Positions 1 through 9,300 of a stretch of DNA of 27,677 nucleotides are shown piece after piece. The notes beneath the pieces are model-generated. The model saw only the letters and a program-made list of their open reading frames with translations, was not told the DNA's origin and did not search any database. The stretch covers positions 12,844 to 40,520 of the forward strand of contig NW_008246077.1 in assembly GCF_000281045.1 (NCBI RefSeq), read 5' to 3'. Position numbers and translations under genes: made by a program. Each line of letters starts with the position of its first letter. Positions within the stretch are counted from its first letter, which is position 1. Origin of the DNA: Saprolegnia diclina VS20. Taxonomy: Eukaryota > Oomycota > Saprolegniomycetes > Saprolegniales > Saprolegniaceae.

Positions 1-480
1 ATCGCACTGGAAAGTCCACCACCTTCACTATAACTGCACGTTACTAGCCACAACATATACATGAAGCACATCCCGTTATGTTATCGCAAAGCTTGGTCCA
101 AGTAATATTGGCGAACCTTCCATACGTGTTGCATCCAAACAGAAGTCGCATCATCTGATTGGGCGAGAGGGACATATATGGGCCATAAATCGCTGCTTGC
201 TATTGGTGGAACCTTAATAGTGTGACGCATGACGCAGGCAACGTGTCCAGCCGGGAAGCGCGCCGCGGCTCTTGCTCACGTGCTCAGCGCGTCGCAGTCA
301 TCAGTTCCGACCAAACCTGTGCTCGAATCTTGCATGATGATTGTGCAAAGCTTTATATATTGACTGATGAATACGATATATGACTATGGTAGCTTACAAT
401 GTGCTTTGCAGGCGTTGTGCATCTCGATCTGCGGGATAGATCCAACCACATCATCTCGCACACGGCGGGTATGCTTGCTT
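1..480. other. Intergenic, no gene recognised
   Basis: I see no convincing coding stretch here. The open frames are short, overlap on both strands and resemble no family. There are CCAAT-like motifs in both orientations, for example CTATTGGTGG near 200, but nothing ties them to a particular gene. Confidence 0.4.
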
Positions 481-813
481 GCCTACCTTCGCGACGACAA
501 GAAGAGGACACATCCCGTCGCATGCCTTCTTGCACGCTCGGTCCAATCGGTACCACGTGTAGAGGCCGACTTCGCACGTGGCGGCCAACTTGTCGAGTTG
601 TTGAGGGTGACTTGACGCCGGGGCATGTTCTTGTCATCGCGCTTGCGCTTCTTGCACCGAGTCGTCGGGGGAAGTACTTGTGTGTTGCAAGTAGTCGCGC
701 GGTTTACTTCAACGTCGATGAGTTGACTTGACTGCATGTGAGCCACATCGCAGAGACCCAGATCCACAGAGCCTTGGTCTGGTGGACGCTGAGCGCGCTG
801 TACAGCAGCAGTA

Positions 814-1086
814 TCAAGCGCAGCCGGTTGGGAGCTGACAGTGGATGAAAAGCCCTTGCGCGCCGTTCGCATCGTTGTCAAGGCGTCGCGGATGCCGCCG
901 AAAGAGGTGCGACTTGGATGCGAGACGACGGCGATCGCGCGGGGCGTACGGGCAGTACACCGTGTGCTGCCGGCGGATCCCGCAGAGGATGCAGACCGGA
1001 ACTCCATTCGGTGCTACGACCCGAGTCTTCGGGCCCGGTCGATCCGCTCGGACTCGCGCTCGGACCTTGCGCGTGCGCTCTTCCAT
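814..1086 (-). CDS. Possible small zinc-knuckle protein (hypothetical)
   Basis: This minus-strand frame of 90 residues starts at an ATG (MEERTRKV) and ends at TGA. The same frame stays open upstream to an ATG at 1179, but codon use there is less gene-like, and a CTCAG just upstream of this start could be a splice acceptor. The centre reads VCILCGIRRQHTVYCPY, a C-x2-C-x5-H-x3-C spacing close to a CCHC zinc knuckle, followed by a basic stretch (RDRRRLASK). Known CCHC knuckles bind RNA or single-stranded DNA, but nothing here shows that function. I do not recognise the family. It could be one exon of a larger minus-strand gene, since another open minus frame (483-1007) overlaps its downstream part and ends near a GTAGGC donor-like site. 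It could also be chance or an element scrap. Confidence 0.3.
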   Translation of the reverse strand: MEERTRKVRARVRADRPGPKTRVVAPNGVPVCILCGIRRQHTVYCPYAPRDRRRLASKSHLFRRHPRRLDNDANGAQGLFIHCQLPTGCA

Positions 1087-1179
1087 CTCTCTGTGGCTCT
1101 GAGGCACAGGAGACTCTCGCCAGGAAATTAGAAGTCGCGTCCAATGAATGTGCAGCAACCGGAAGTCTCCGCCAGTCAT

Positions 1180-1508
1180 ATTGAGTATATCATTTCTTAG
1201 CTATTTGATTGGTAAAAAAAGGCTCAGAGGGGTAGGTCTAGAGTTTGTCGGGTTGCAATTACTTGGTTCATACAAATTTTAAGTTTAATTTATGGATAAG
1301 GCCCTTGTCGTGCTACCAGCCACGAGAGCGCAGTGCTGGTGTGTACCAGCTTAAACACTCAACGAATGCCCGGTTTCCCAGTGGCTGCACCTGTTTCCTT
1401 CCTTCTCTTTTCTCTCGCGCCGTGTCCATAAAATTTTAGATTGCAACATTTATGGTGCATTCGCCGTAATATTTGCATCACGTCGAGGAGATTGCGCGCA
1501 AGACCGAT
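1180..1508. other. Intergenic, 3' side of SDR1
   Basis: This is a non-coding stretch between the possible zinc-knuckle frame and the 3' end of the first SDR gene. It is richer in A and T than the flanking genes. I see no RNA gene or repeat in it. Confidence 0.5.
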
Positions 1509-2254
1509 TCACCACGGCAGAATAGTGCCGTCAATATCGTAAAACGCAGCTTTGTCGCCCTTGCGCACGTTGTCTAAGATCGATGCGAGTGCGCGCGCAC
1601 TTTCCTCGGCCGTTAAGTCACCTTTGTGACCCGTGAAGTCAGTCTTGACGTAGCCCGGGTGCAGGAGTACAGTCGAGATGCCACGCGGTGCCATGTCGAC
1701 TGCCAGCGTCTTTGCGATACCGTTGAGAGCTGTCTTTGACGCGCGATATGCGTGGTATCCACCTTGCGTATTAAGCTCAATGCTGGCAATCTTGGCCGAG
1801 AGGAATGCGGCAATCGCATAGTCGTTTTGCTTGGCCGCAAGCTTGAGGTTGGGCATGAACGCCTTTGTGACTAGGAACGGACCCACGGCGTTGACTTCCA
1901 ACTGGCGCAAGAAATCTGCCTTCGTCGTCTTCGTAAGCGAGCTCTTGACGATGATACCGGCATTGTTGATGAGCATGTCGATCGGGGCATCAGCGCCAAT
2001 GGCTGTCGCGGCGGTTGCAACTGACGCTTCGTCAGCGACGTCGAGGGCCACAATGCCCTCAGGTCCTAGGCTCCGAAGCTAGTGCGTTCATGAGGTTGCT
2101 GTTACAGTGATGGACAAAGTAGATAGCGCACCTCTGTGGCCGAGGACGGGTTGCGTACTGCGGCAACAACGTTCCAGCCCAAAGCCTTGTAGTGTTTGAC
2201 CAGCTCGAGGCCAATACCACGGCTCGCACCCGTGATGAGAACACGCTTGGCCAT
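1509..2254 (-). CDS. Short-chain dehydrogenase/reductase, tandem copy 1
   Basis: This gene encodes an NAD(P)-dependent oxidoreductase of the classical SDR superfamily, 230 residues in two exons (2254-2132 and 2078-1509). The 53-bp intron (2131-2079) has donor GTGCGC and acceptor CACTAG, and splicing is in phase 0. The start MAKRVLITG places the Rossmann motif TGASRGIG at residues 7-14. Also present are NNAG at 79-82, the structural Asn in LEVNAVGPF (N104), the likely catalytic Ser140, and YRASK with Tyr152 and Lys156. The short length and the late motif HPGYVKTDF resemble the C-factor (CsgA)-like branch of SDRs. The substrate cannot be told from sequence, and with no signal peptide or membrane segment it is probably cytosolic. 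Its neighbour at 2514-3262 is a tandem paralogue on the same strand, with the intron at the homologous position. Confidence 0.92.
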
Positions 2255-2513
2255 GTGTCTTGAGATGAAAATTGACTTGTGTCGTTGCACTTGAGCTTCT
2301 TCACTGAAATTGGAACTCGCTGGAGTTCACTGGGGCACAGAGAGATGCGTCCCAAAATAACCCGGGCTGCTTTCGTATCATGCATCGCTGTCGAACTAAA
2401 TGGACAGAAGCTCCTATTCTTGTAAAAAATCTACTGTATCACAAGGAAGGTACGCTTTACTATTAATAGTGGGTGGCTTTCCATGCAATGTGTTCTCACG
2501 TACCCGGGGATTC
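2255..2513 (-). promoter_or_regulatory. SDR1 upstream / SDR2 downstream spacer
   Basis: These 259 bp must hold both the promoter of SDR copy 1 and the 3' end of SDR copy 2. Read on the minus strand, two CAATTTCAG / CAATTTTCA elements lie just upstream of the SDR1 ATG. They resemble the oomycete FPR element (CAWTTTNYY), but no good Inr is clear. The assignment is by motif similarity only. Confidence 0.35.
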
Positions 2514-3262
2514 TTACCACGGCAAAATACTACCATCGATGTCGTAGTACTTGGCATTGTCACCAAGTTTTGCAGCATCAAGGACAGCCGTCATACCGGC
2601 AATGCTCTCGGCTACTGTCAGCTCGCCGCGCATGTCATTCATGTCAGTTTGGACATAACCGGGATGTAGCAGCAGCGTTGAGATACCCTTGGGCCCGAGG
2701 TCGATCGCGAGGGACTTGATGAGGCTATTAAGGCCTGTCTTCGACGCTCGGTACCCGAAACAGCTCCCGGCGACGTTGCATTCGATGCTTCCCATTTTGG
2801 ACGTGATATAGGCGGCAATTGCGTGTCCCTGCATCTTCACGGCAGCGTTCAAGTTGGGCAGAAATGCCTTCGTGACGAGAAACGGACCGACCGTGTTGAC
2901 TTCAAGTTGGCGCATGAGATCTTCCTTCGTCGCGTCTGTCAAGGATCGCCCGAGGAGAATTCCCGCGTTGTTGAGAAGGAGATCGATGGGCGTGTCGGAA
3001 CCAATCGTTGCCACCGCTGCGTCAATAGACAATTCGTCGACGACGTCCATGGCGACAATGCGCTCGAGACCAAGCTTGTGCAGCTAGACATTTCGGGGGC
3101 TCTTACGTGGTGTGTATCGTGATAGTTCGCTACCTCGATTGCTGTCGCGGGGTTGCGTACGGCCGCGATGACGAGCCATCCCTTGGCCTTGTAGTGCTTG
3201 GTCAGCTCGAGACCAATGCCGCGGCTGGCACCCGTGATAAGGATGCGCTTCGATGAGGCCAT
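2514..3262 (-). CDS. Short-chain dehydrogenase/reductase, tandem copy 2
   Basis: This gene encodes a classical SDR oxidoreductase of 232 residues in two exons (3262-3134 and 3083-2514). The 50-bp intron (3133-3084) has donor GTAGCG and acceptor TCTAG, in phase 0. The start is MASSKRILITG, preceded by a promoter-like Inr/FPR pair. Visible motifs are TGASRGIG at 10-17, NNAG at 81-84, the Asn in LEVNTVGPF, Ser142, and YRASK with Tyr154/Lys158. It shares its whole layout with the copy at 1509-2254, including the endings DIDGTILPW and DIDGSILPW, so the pair arose by local duplication. Both keep all catalytic residues and both look functional. The substrate is unknown. It is transcribed divergently from the coiled-coil gene at 3691. 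Confidence 0.92.
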
Positions 3263-3282
3263 CGTCTTGTGAAGTGCAAGTC

Positions 3283-3303
3283 GGCAAAATGCAAAATACT
3301 GAA
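3283..3303 (-). promoter_or_regulatory. Oomycete-like Inr/FPR core promoter of SDR2
   Basis: On the minus strand, 21-41 bp upstream of the SDR2 ATG, a TTCAGTAT initiator-like element is followed directly by CATTTTGCC. This fits the oomycete core of an Inr (TCAYTYYN) followed by a flanking promoter region (CAWTTTNYY), allowing one Inr mismatch (G for Y). The start of transcription would fall within it. The call is by consensus match only. Confidence 0.45.
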
Positions 3304-3690
3304 CGGCTGCGCGGCTTGGCAGTGCGGCTTGTGTGAGTGGCCTGCGACATGTGTGTCTCCGGAATTCCCGCGAGCTCACTCGGTGCGTGAGTGATAAATG
3401 TGCGTGATTTCAAAGAAAACGCACCCAAATTGCATACGCAGGTGCATATCTGACCCAAACCTCGATAGTAGAACGCATGGTAGGAGAGAGTGTCAGCGGC
3501 TGGCGCCACTATTATTTAAAAAAACGACGTAGAACGACACCGCACACATACAAACCATGAGTAGATTTCGCATTGGGTGACAAATAAATACAATACCACA
3601 TATCCGGATAAGCCGGATACATCAACGGAACTTTCGAAAGCATGCAAAAGGTTGGCGCAAGAAGGCCCATTTTGCGATTCTTCCTCCACC
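3304..3690. promoter_or_regulatory. Divergent intergenic region, SDR2 / coiled-coil gene
   Basis: This is the rest of the 428-bp gap between two head-to-head genes, so it presumably carries both promoters. A TATTATTTAAAAAAAC block lies at about 3510-3525. The FPR-like CCCATTTTGCG at about 3667 is close to the plus-strand ATG. The frame upstream of 3691 is open from about 3577 but has no earlier in-frame ATG. Confidence 0.4.
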
Positions 3691-6064
3691 ATGGCGCACG
3701 GACCGACGGACTACGAGCATGCGTCAATTGACAAGCTCAACTCGATGATCGACTCGACGGCCGACACGATTCGCGAGCTTCGCGCGGACAAGTCCAAGAT
3801 GGCCGAAGTTGCTCGTCACGTCAAGACTCTCGTGACCTTGCGCCGCCTCGTCAAGGAAGCCCAAGAGAAGGCCGCTGAGAACCAGCTCGTAGCTGACGAG
3901 CTGCCGGTAGAATCGAAGGAATCCTCTGCAACAGTGCCCTCCGTCGGAACGGATGACAACCAGGCCGAGTCTAGCGGCCACCTCGACGCTGCTGTAGCTG
4001 TATTGAACGATGAGAAGAAAAAGCTGGAAGCGTCGCTTGAAGCTGCGAAGAAGTCGCACCTCGCGCACACTACCGCTTTGGAAGATGAAAAGAAGAAGCT
4101 TCAGGCGTCTTTGAAGGAGGCGAAGGAGGCCCACGCCACCGCCGTCGCCGCACTGCACAAGAACACACAAGATCTTGAAGCTACTTTGGCCGAGCTCACC
4201 AGCGCAAAAGAAGGCGCATCCTCGGCCAACAACGACGACCATAGTCAGCGCCTCGCGGCAGAGCTCGAAGTTGTTTCTGCCAAGCTTGTCTCTCTCGAGA
4301 CGTCGTACAAGAGCGTCCAGGATGAGCTTTCGCGCGAGTCGCAACGCTATGCGATCGAGCTGGAGACGGCCAACAACTTTCACAAGCGCTTCCAGAACGA
4401 TCTCAAGAAGGTGACGCAAGAACGACAAGACCTCGAGAAGAGCTTGAAGACGGCGGCTGACGACCACGCATTTGCCATCCAAGCTCTTGAGGACTCACTC
4501 GCCGCGAGCCGCGCAGAGCTTGAGAAGGAGTCGCAGGGCTTTTTCCTTCTCAAGGCCTCGGAGGCAGATCTCAAGAGACAGCTCGAGACTCTCGAGATGT
4601 CGCTGCAGGAGCGCCTTGCAGCGGGCAACAAGGCCACAGAAGAGCTTGCAGTGGTTCGACGCCAACTCAGTCAGACTGATAGCCTGCTTACGGTATTGTA
4701 CTCGACGTCTATGTTGCCACATCAATGTTTACTTATCGTAGCAAGCGAATCAAGAGCTCGACCGCGAAATGAAACGCTGGGCCAAGGACCTTGAAGATGA
4801 GAAGTGCGCTCACTTGCGTGCCCAAGAAGAGCTGCGCAAAGTTGTGGACGCCAAAGCCGACATCATCGCAAAGCTCAAGAGCTCGATGACGGAAGTTGAT
4901 ACGCTGCGTGCTGCTCTGTCCTCGGCGCTCGCAACTGAAAAGGAATCAAGCGATGTCATTGTGAAGCTGCGGGCTGAAGGTGAGACAAGCCAAAGCCTTT
5001 TGGCCTCTCTTGCGGCCGACTTTCAGGCCCAGAAGACGGACCTCGAGCAGTTGAAGGCGACTACCGAGACGTTGATGTCGGACAAGCATCAACTCCTCGT
5101 GGATCTCGACAATGCCAAGGCCGAAGTCGTCAACTTGCTGGAGATGCGCACGACGGAACGGTCGGTCGCTGAAAGCAACGAAAAGCTGCTGTGCGAGACG
5201 CAAGCGGCGTCCAAGGTGCTCGCTACGAAGCTCGAGGCCCTTGAATCCACCCACACGGCCATCGTGGCAGACAAAACGGCGCTCGAACATTCTATCACGG
5301 TATTGCGTTATGACTGCGACAAATTCTCATCGCTACTGTAGGTCCTCAAAGAAGAGAAGGCGAGTCTTGTCGAAGCCGCCTCGTTGAGTACTGCCGAGCT
5401 TGTCCGTTTGGAGTCGGTCGCTGCGTCTTCGACGTCAGAGGTTGTGTCGCTCAAGGTGGAACTCACCAACGTCACGGATGACTGCCGTGCGCTGAAGCAG
5501 TCGCAAGTTGCATCTGCTGCAGAGCACACGGCAGCCCAAGCGCGGCTTGAGGCAGACCTCGCTGCGGAGAAAGCACGCTCTGCTGCCGCCAAGAAGGCCG
5601 CCGATCATGCCACGGTCTTGCGCAAGCTCGCAGAGGAGTCGGCAAGCGGGATCAAGAACAAGGTTGCGACGCTTGAAGCGGACGTGAAGCAGAAGGAAGT
5701 CGAAGCCAAGGAACTGAAGCAGGCAAGTGCGGCGCTGCGCAAGGAAGTTGCGGTGTTGACAGTTGCGAACGACAAGCTGGCGGCCGAGTCGAAGCAGGCG
5801 TTGGCCGAAGCCGAACGGCTGCACGCAGCCACGGACGCGATCAAGGAAGAGTGGATCCGCTTTCGCAAGGAAAACGGCAAGCTTTCCGAGACGATTGCCG
5901 AGCTGCGCAAGGCGCGCACGGTCGTAGCCGAGGAAACCAAGACGCGTGAACTCCCAGGCGCGAGCACTGCGACGGCGCAGTCGATGGAACAACAACGCAA
6001 CCTGCTCATCGCCTTTATCGTCGTCGTTTTCATCAGCTGGACCATGAAGCAAGTTATGTTCTAG
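3691..6064 (+). CDS. Long coiled-coil protein with C-terminal membrane anchor
   Basis: This gene encodes 760 residues in three exons (3691-4692, 4742-5299, 5342-6064). Its two tiny phase-0 introns (49 and 42 bp) have GTATTG donors and CGTAG/TGTAG acceptors. The ATG at 3691 sits in a good context (CACCATGG) and is the first in-frame ATG. From about residue 10 to 725 the protein is almost continuous heptad-type sequence rich in E, K, A, L and Q. It has repeated blocks such as LNDEKKKLEAS and LEDEKKKLQAS (about residues 107-145), as expected of a long parallel coiled coil. The last 21 residues (about 740-760) are hydrophobic, with LLIAFIVVVFISW followed by a short lumenal tail. There is no N-terminal signal peptide, so this is a tail-anchored protein. 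Golgin-like tethers have this design, and a Golgi or ER tether is my inference. Myosin-like or nuclear-envelope proteins are alternatives. Confidence 0.88.
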
Positions 6065-6322
6065 ACGCCATTAAAGGGTTTCAATAGAATGACCAAAGTT
6101 GTACAATGAAAGTGCATAAATCGCATGAGCATCGCCTGGAGAGTAGTGGTCAATGCATTGCGAAGGGGACGAGGACATGTAGTCAAGCTGCCTGGATGGC
6201 GCAGGTCGTTCTTGGTTCTCTCACCCGATCCAGGTGGCAAATGTTATCCGGCCATCCGGATGGCCATGGATCGGCGGGTGGCGGCCGCGGAACATTTCCG
6301 GGTTTAGCGTGTGGTCGGACCC
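6065..6322 (+). promoter_or_regulatory. Short spacer and promoter region of the CHD gene
   Basis: Only 258 bp separate the stop of the coiled-coil gene from the ATG of the remodeller. The first 50 bp are A/T-rich (CATTAAAGGG, CAATAGAATG) and probably include the 3' end of the upstream gene. The second half is GC-rich and includes a perfect palindrome, listed separately. Confidence 0.5.
6250..6265. promoter_or_regulatory. Perfect 16-bp palindrome upstream of the CHD start
   Basis: GGCCATCCGGATGGCC reads the same on both strands and lies 57 bp before the ATG of the remodeller. A homodimeric transcription factor site or a 5'-UTR hairpin would look like this. No factor can be named from sequence. 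Confidence 0.4.
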
Positions 6323-9300
6323 ATGTCGGAGGCGCCGATCCAGTACTGCGTATGCCAGCAGGTGGACAGCGGTACGTGTGCTTCTTGTCGTGGAGACTCT
6401 TCTCCGTGTGTGGCCCGCCACTCATGCTGGCTTCGTAGCGGGGCTCATGATCGAGTGCAGTCGCGGCACGGGCGGCTGCAATAGCTGGGTGCACCCCGCC
6501 TGCTGCGGACTCGTTCTCACCGAAACAGAACTCGAGGCCATCGACAGCTACATTTGTCCGCTCTGCGAGTCGCCGGAAGACGACTTTAGCAAGATGGCGG
6601 CGGTCAACACGAAGCGGGCCAACAAGATGGCTCTCAAGGCGCGCGAGAAGTCCAAGCAGCCCAAAAAGGACAAGAAGAAGAAGGAGAAGAAGGAAAAGAA
6701 GGAGAAGAAGCGCAAGCGCGAGAAGAGCGGCGACGACCACAAGTCTTTGACGTGGAAGTGCAAGGCGTGCGCCGAGGTAAATGACGCGCCCGACTCGGTC
6801 TGCGCGTTCTGCGACGCGCCCCGAAAAAGGACATCGTCATCTTCGTCCTCGAGCCACAAGCGGTCCAAGACGAGTGAGAACGACGAGAAGAAAAGCCGGC
6901 GAAGCCACCGTGACGGACACAACAAGTCGAAGACCACGACGTACCACGTCCCCGACTCGGACGACGACCTCTCTGAGGCCGAAGTCGACTTTTCCAAGAA
7001 CGCTATTGCGGTAGTACCCGTTGCTGCGTCGGCGCCAGCGCTCGTTATGACCATCGAGAAGATTATGGGGCACAAGACGGAGCCGCATGTCCAATTTCTC
7101 ATCAAGTGGAAGGGCTACTCGTACATGCACGCGTCGTGGGAGACGGAAGAAACTCTCCTGCAGATTGACCCAAATAACAAGTACAAGATCAAGCGCTTCC
7201 TCGAGAAAGTGGCGGGGCCGCGCGAGGTCTCGCCAGATGACGAGGTCGAGTACTTCAACCCCGAGTACCTCGAGATCCACCGTATCCTCGACATTCGGCA
7301 GGAGGCTGCAGACGAAGCACCCGACGACGGCAAGCGATTGCTCATCAAATGGCGTGTGCTCTCGTACGCCGAATGCACGTGGGAGCGCGCCTGTGACATC
7401 GTGGACGACGATGCGATGAAACGGTACGCCCACCGCGTGACACTGCCACTGTCGCCGCCCGCGCCCATCCGGCCCTCTATTCGAGACTTCAAGAAGCTCG
7501 AGACGTCACCCACGTTCGGCAGTGACGGACGCTTCACCTTGCGCGAGTACCAACTTGAGGGGCTAAACTGGCTGCGCTGGAACTGGCACAACGCGCGCCC
7601 GAGTATTCTCGCCGATGAAATGGGACTCGGCAAGACCATCCAGACGCTGGCGTTCCTCGACGATATGCGGCAGCAGTACCACATCCCAGGGCCGTTTCTC
7701 GTCGTCGCGCCGCTTTCTCTCATCGCGCAGTGGCAGAGCGAGTGCGAGACGTGGACCGAGATGGACTGCGTCGTGTATCATGGACCGTCCGAGGCGCGGG
7801 ACATCATTCAACAATACGAGTTTTACCACCTCGTGCACGGCAAGCCCGACAAGAAGAAGCCGTACAAGTTTCAGATCCTCGTCACGACGTATGAGATTGC
7901 GATCAAGGACATTGCACTGCTCTCGAAAATTCAGTGGCAATGCCTCGTCGTGGACGAGGCTCACCGATTGAAGAACCAGTCGAGTCGCCTCGTCGAACAG
8001 ATGCGCAGCCTCAAGCGCAGCTACTGCGTCTTGCTCACGGGGACGCCGCTCCAGAACAAGACGGAAGAGCTTTGGGCTCTCCTGAACTTTCTTGACCCAG
8101 ATGCGTTTCCGCAGCTGGCACACTTTATGGGACAGTTTGGGTCTCTGCAAGACGCGAACCAGGTTGCAGAGCTGCACAAGATTCTCAAGCCGTACTTGCT
8201 GCGTCGCGTGAAAGAAGACGTCGAGAAGTCGTTGCCGCCCAAGGAAGAAACAATCATCGAGGTCGAGCTCACGACGGTCCAGAAGCAGTGGTACCGCGCC
8301 ATCTATGAGCGCAACACTGCGTTCCTCATGCGCGGAACCAACCCGAGCAACGCTCCCAACTTGATGAACGTCATGATGGAGCTCCGCAAGTGCTGCAACC
8401 ATCCGTACCTCAACAACGGCGTCGAAGACGCTCTTTGCGAGGGCCTCGAGTCCGAGGCGCAGCGCTACGAGATGCTCGTCAAGTGCTGCGGCAAGATGGT
8501 TCTCCTTGACAAATTGCTTCCACGGCTCAAAGAGGGCGGTCACAAGGTGCTCATCTTCAGCCAAATGGTTCGCGTCCTGGATCTCCTGGAAGACTACATC
8601 CGCAACAGTGGCCACTTGTACGAGCGTCTCGACGGCAACATTCGCGGCAACGAGCGCCAGGCTGCCGTAGATCGTTTCGTCAAGCCCGAGTACCAGCGCT
8701 TCATCATGCTCCTATCTACAAAAGCAGGTGGCCTTGGGCTCAACCTCACGGCGGCGGACACGGTCATCATTTACGACTCGGACTGGAATCCGCAGAATGA
8801 CCTTCAAGCCCAGGCACGTGCACACCGCATTGGACAGACGCACTCGGTCAAGATTTATCGCCTCATTACGCGCAAGACGTACGAGATGCACATGTTCCAC
8901 AAGGCGAGTCTGAAGCTCGGCTTGGACCGGGCCGTGCTTACGCACATGCGTCAAGAACAAGATAAAGAGACGAAGAAGCCTGTAACAAAGTCCAAGGTAC
9001 TGTCTGTTGCGATATATCATATCGGCCATTGAGCGTGTATCGGATGTAGGCCCAAGAAGCGCAGGAGATCGACGAGCTCTTAAAACGCGGTGCTTACGAT
9101 GTGTTTCGCGACGAAGATGACGCTTCGGAGCAGTTTTGTTCGGCTGACATCGATACGCTCCTCCAGCGCAGCTCTCAGATCGTGCAGTACGAAGCACAAG
9201 CCCGCGGCTCGTTTTCGAAGGCCAGCTTCGTTTCGGTACCGATATCCTGATGTTGCTTTTGAATGGCCTCAAACAATGACCGTAGGCGGCGACTGCCGAC

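Noticed and set aside
3724-4482. Minus-strand open frame of 252 residues opposite the coiled-coil gene
   Set aside because: It is leucine-rich only because it mirrors the heptad codons of the real gene. It has no motif or sensible start.
6106-6438. Plus-strand frame across the start of the remodeller gene
   Set aside because: It overlaps exon 1 in another frame and contains no domain. The PHD cysteines support the 6323 start instead.
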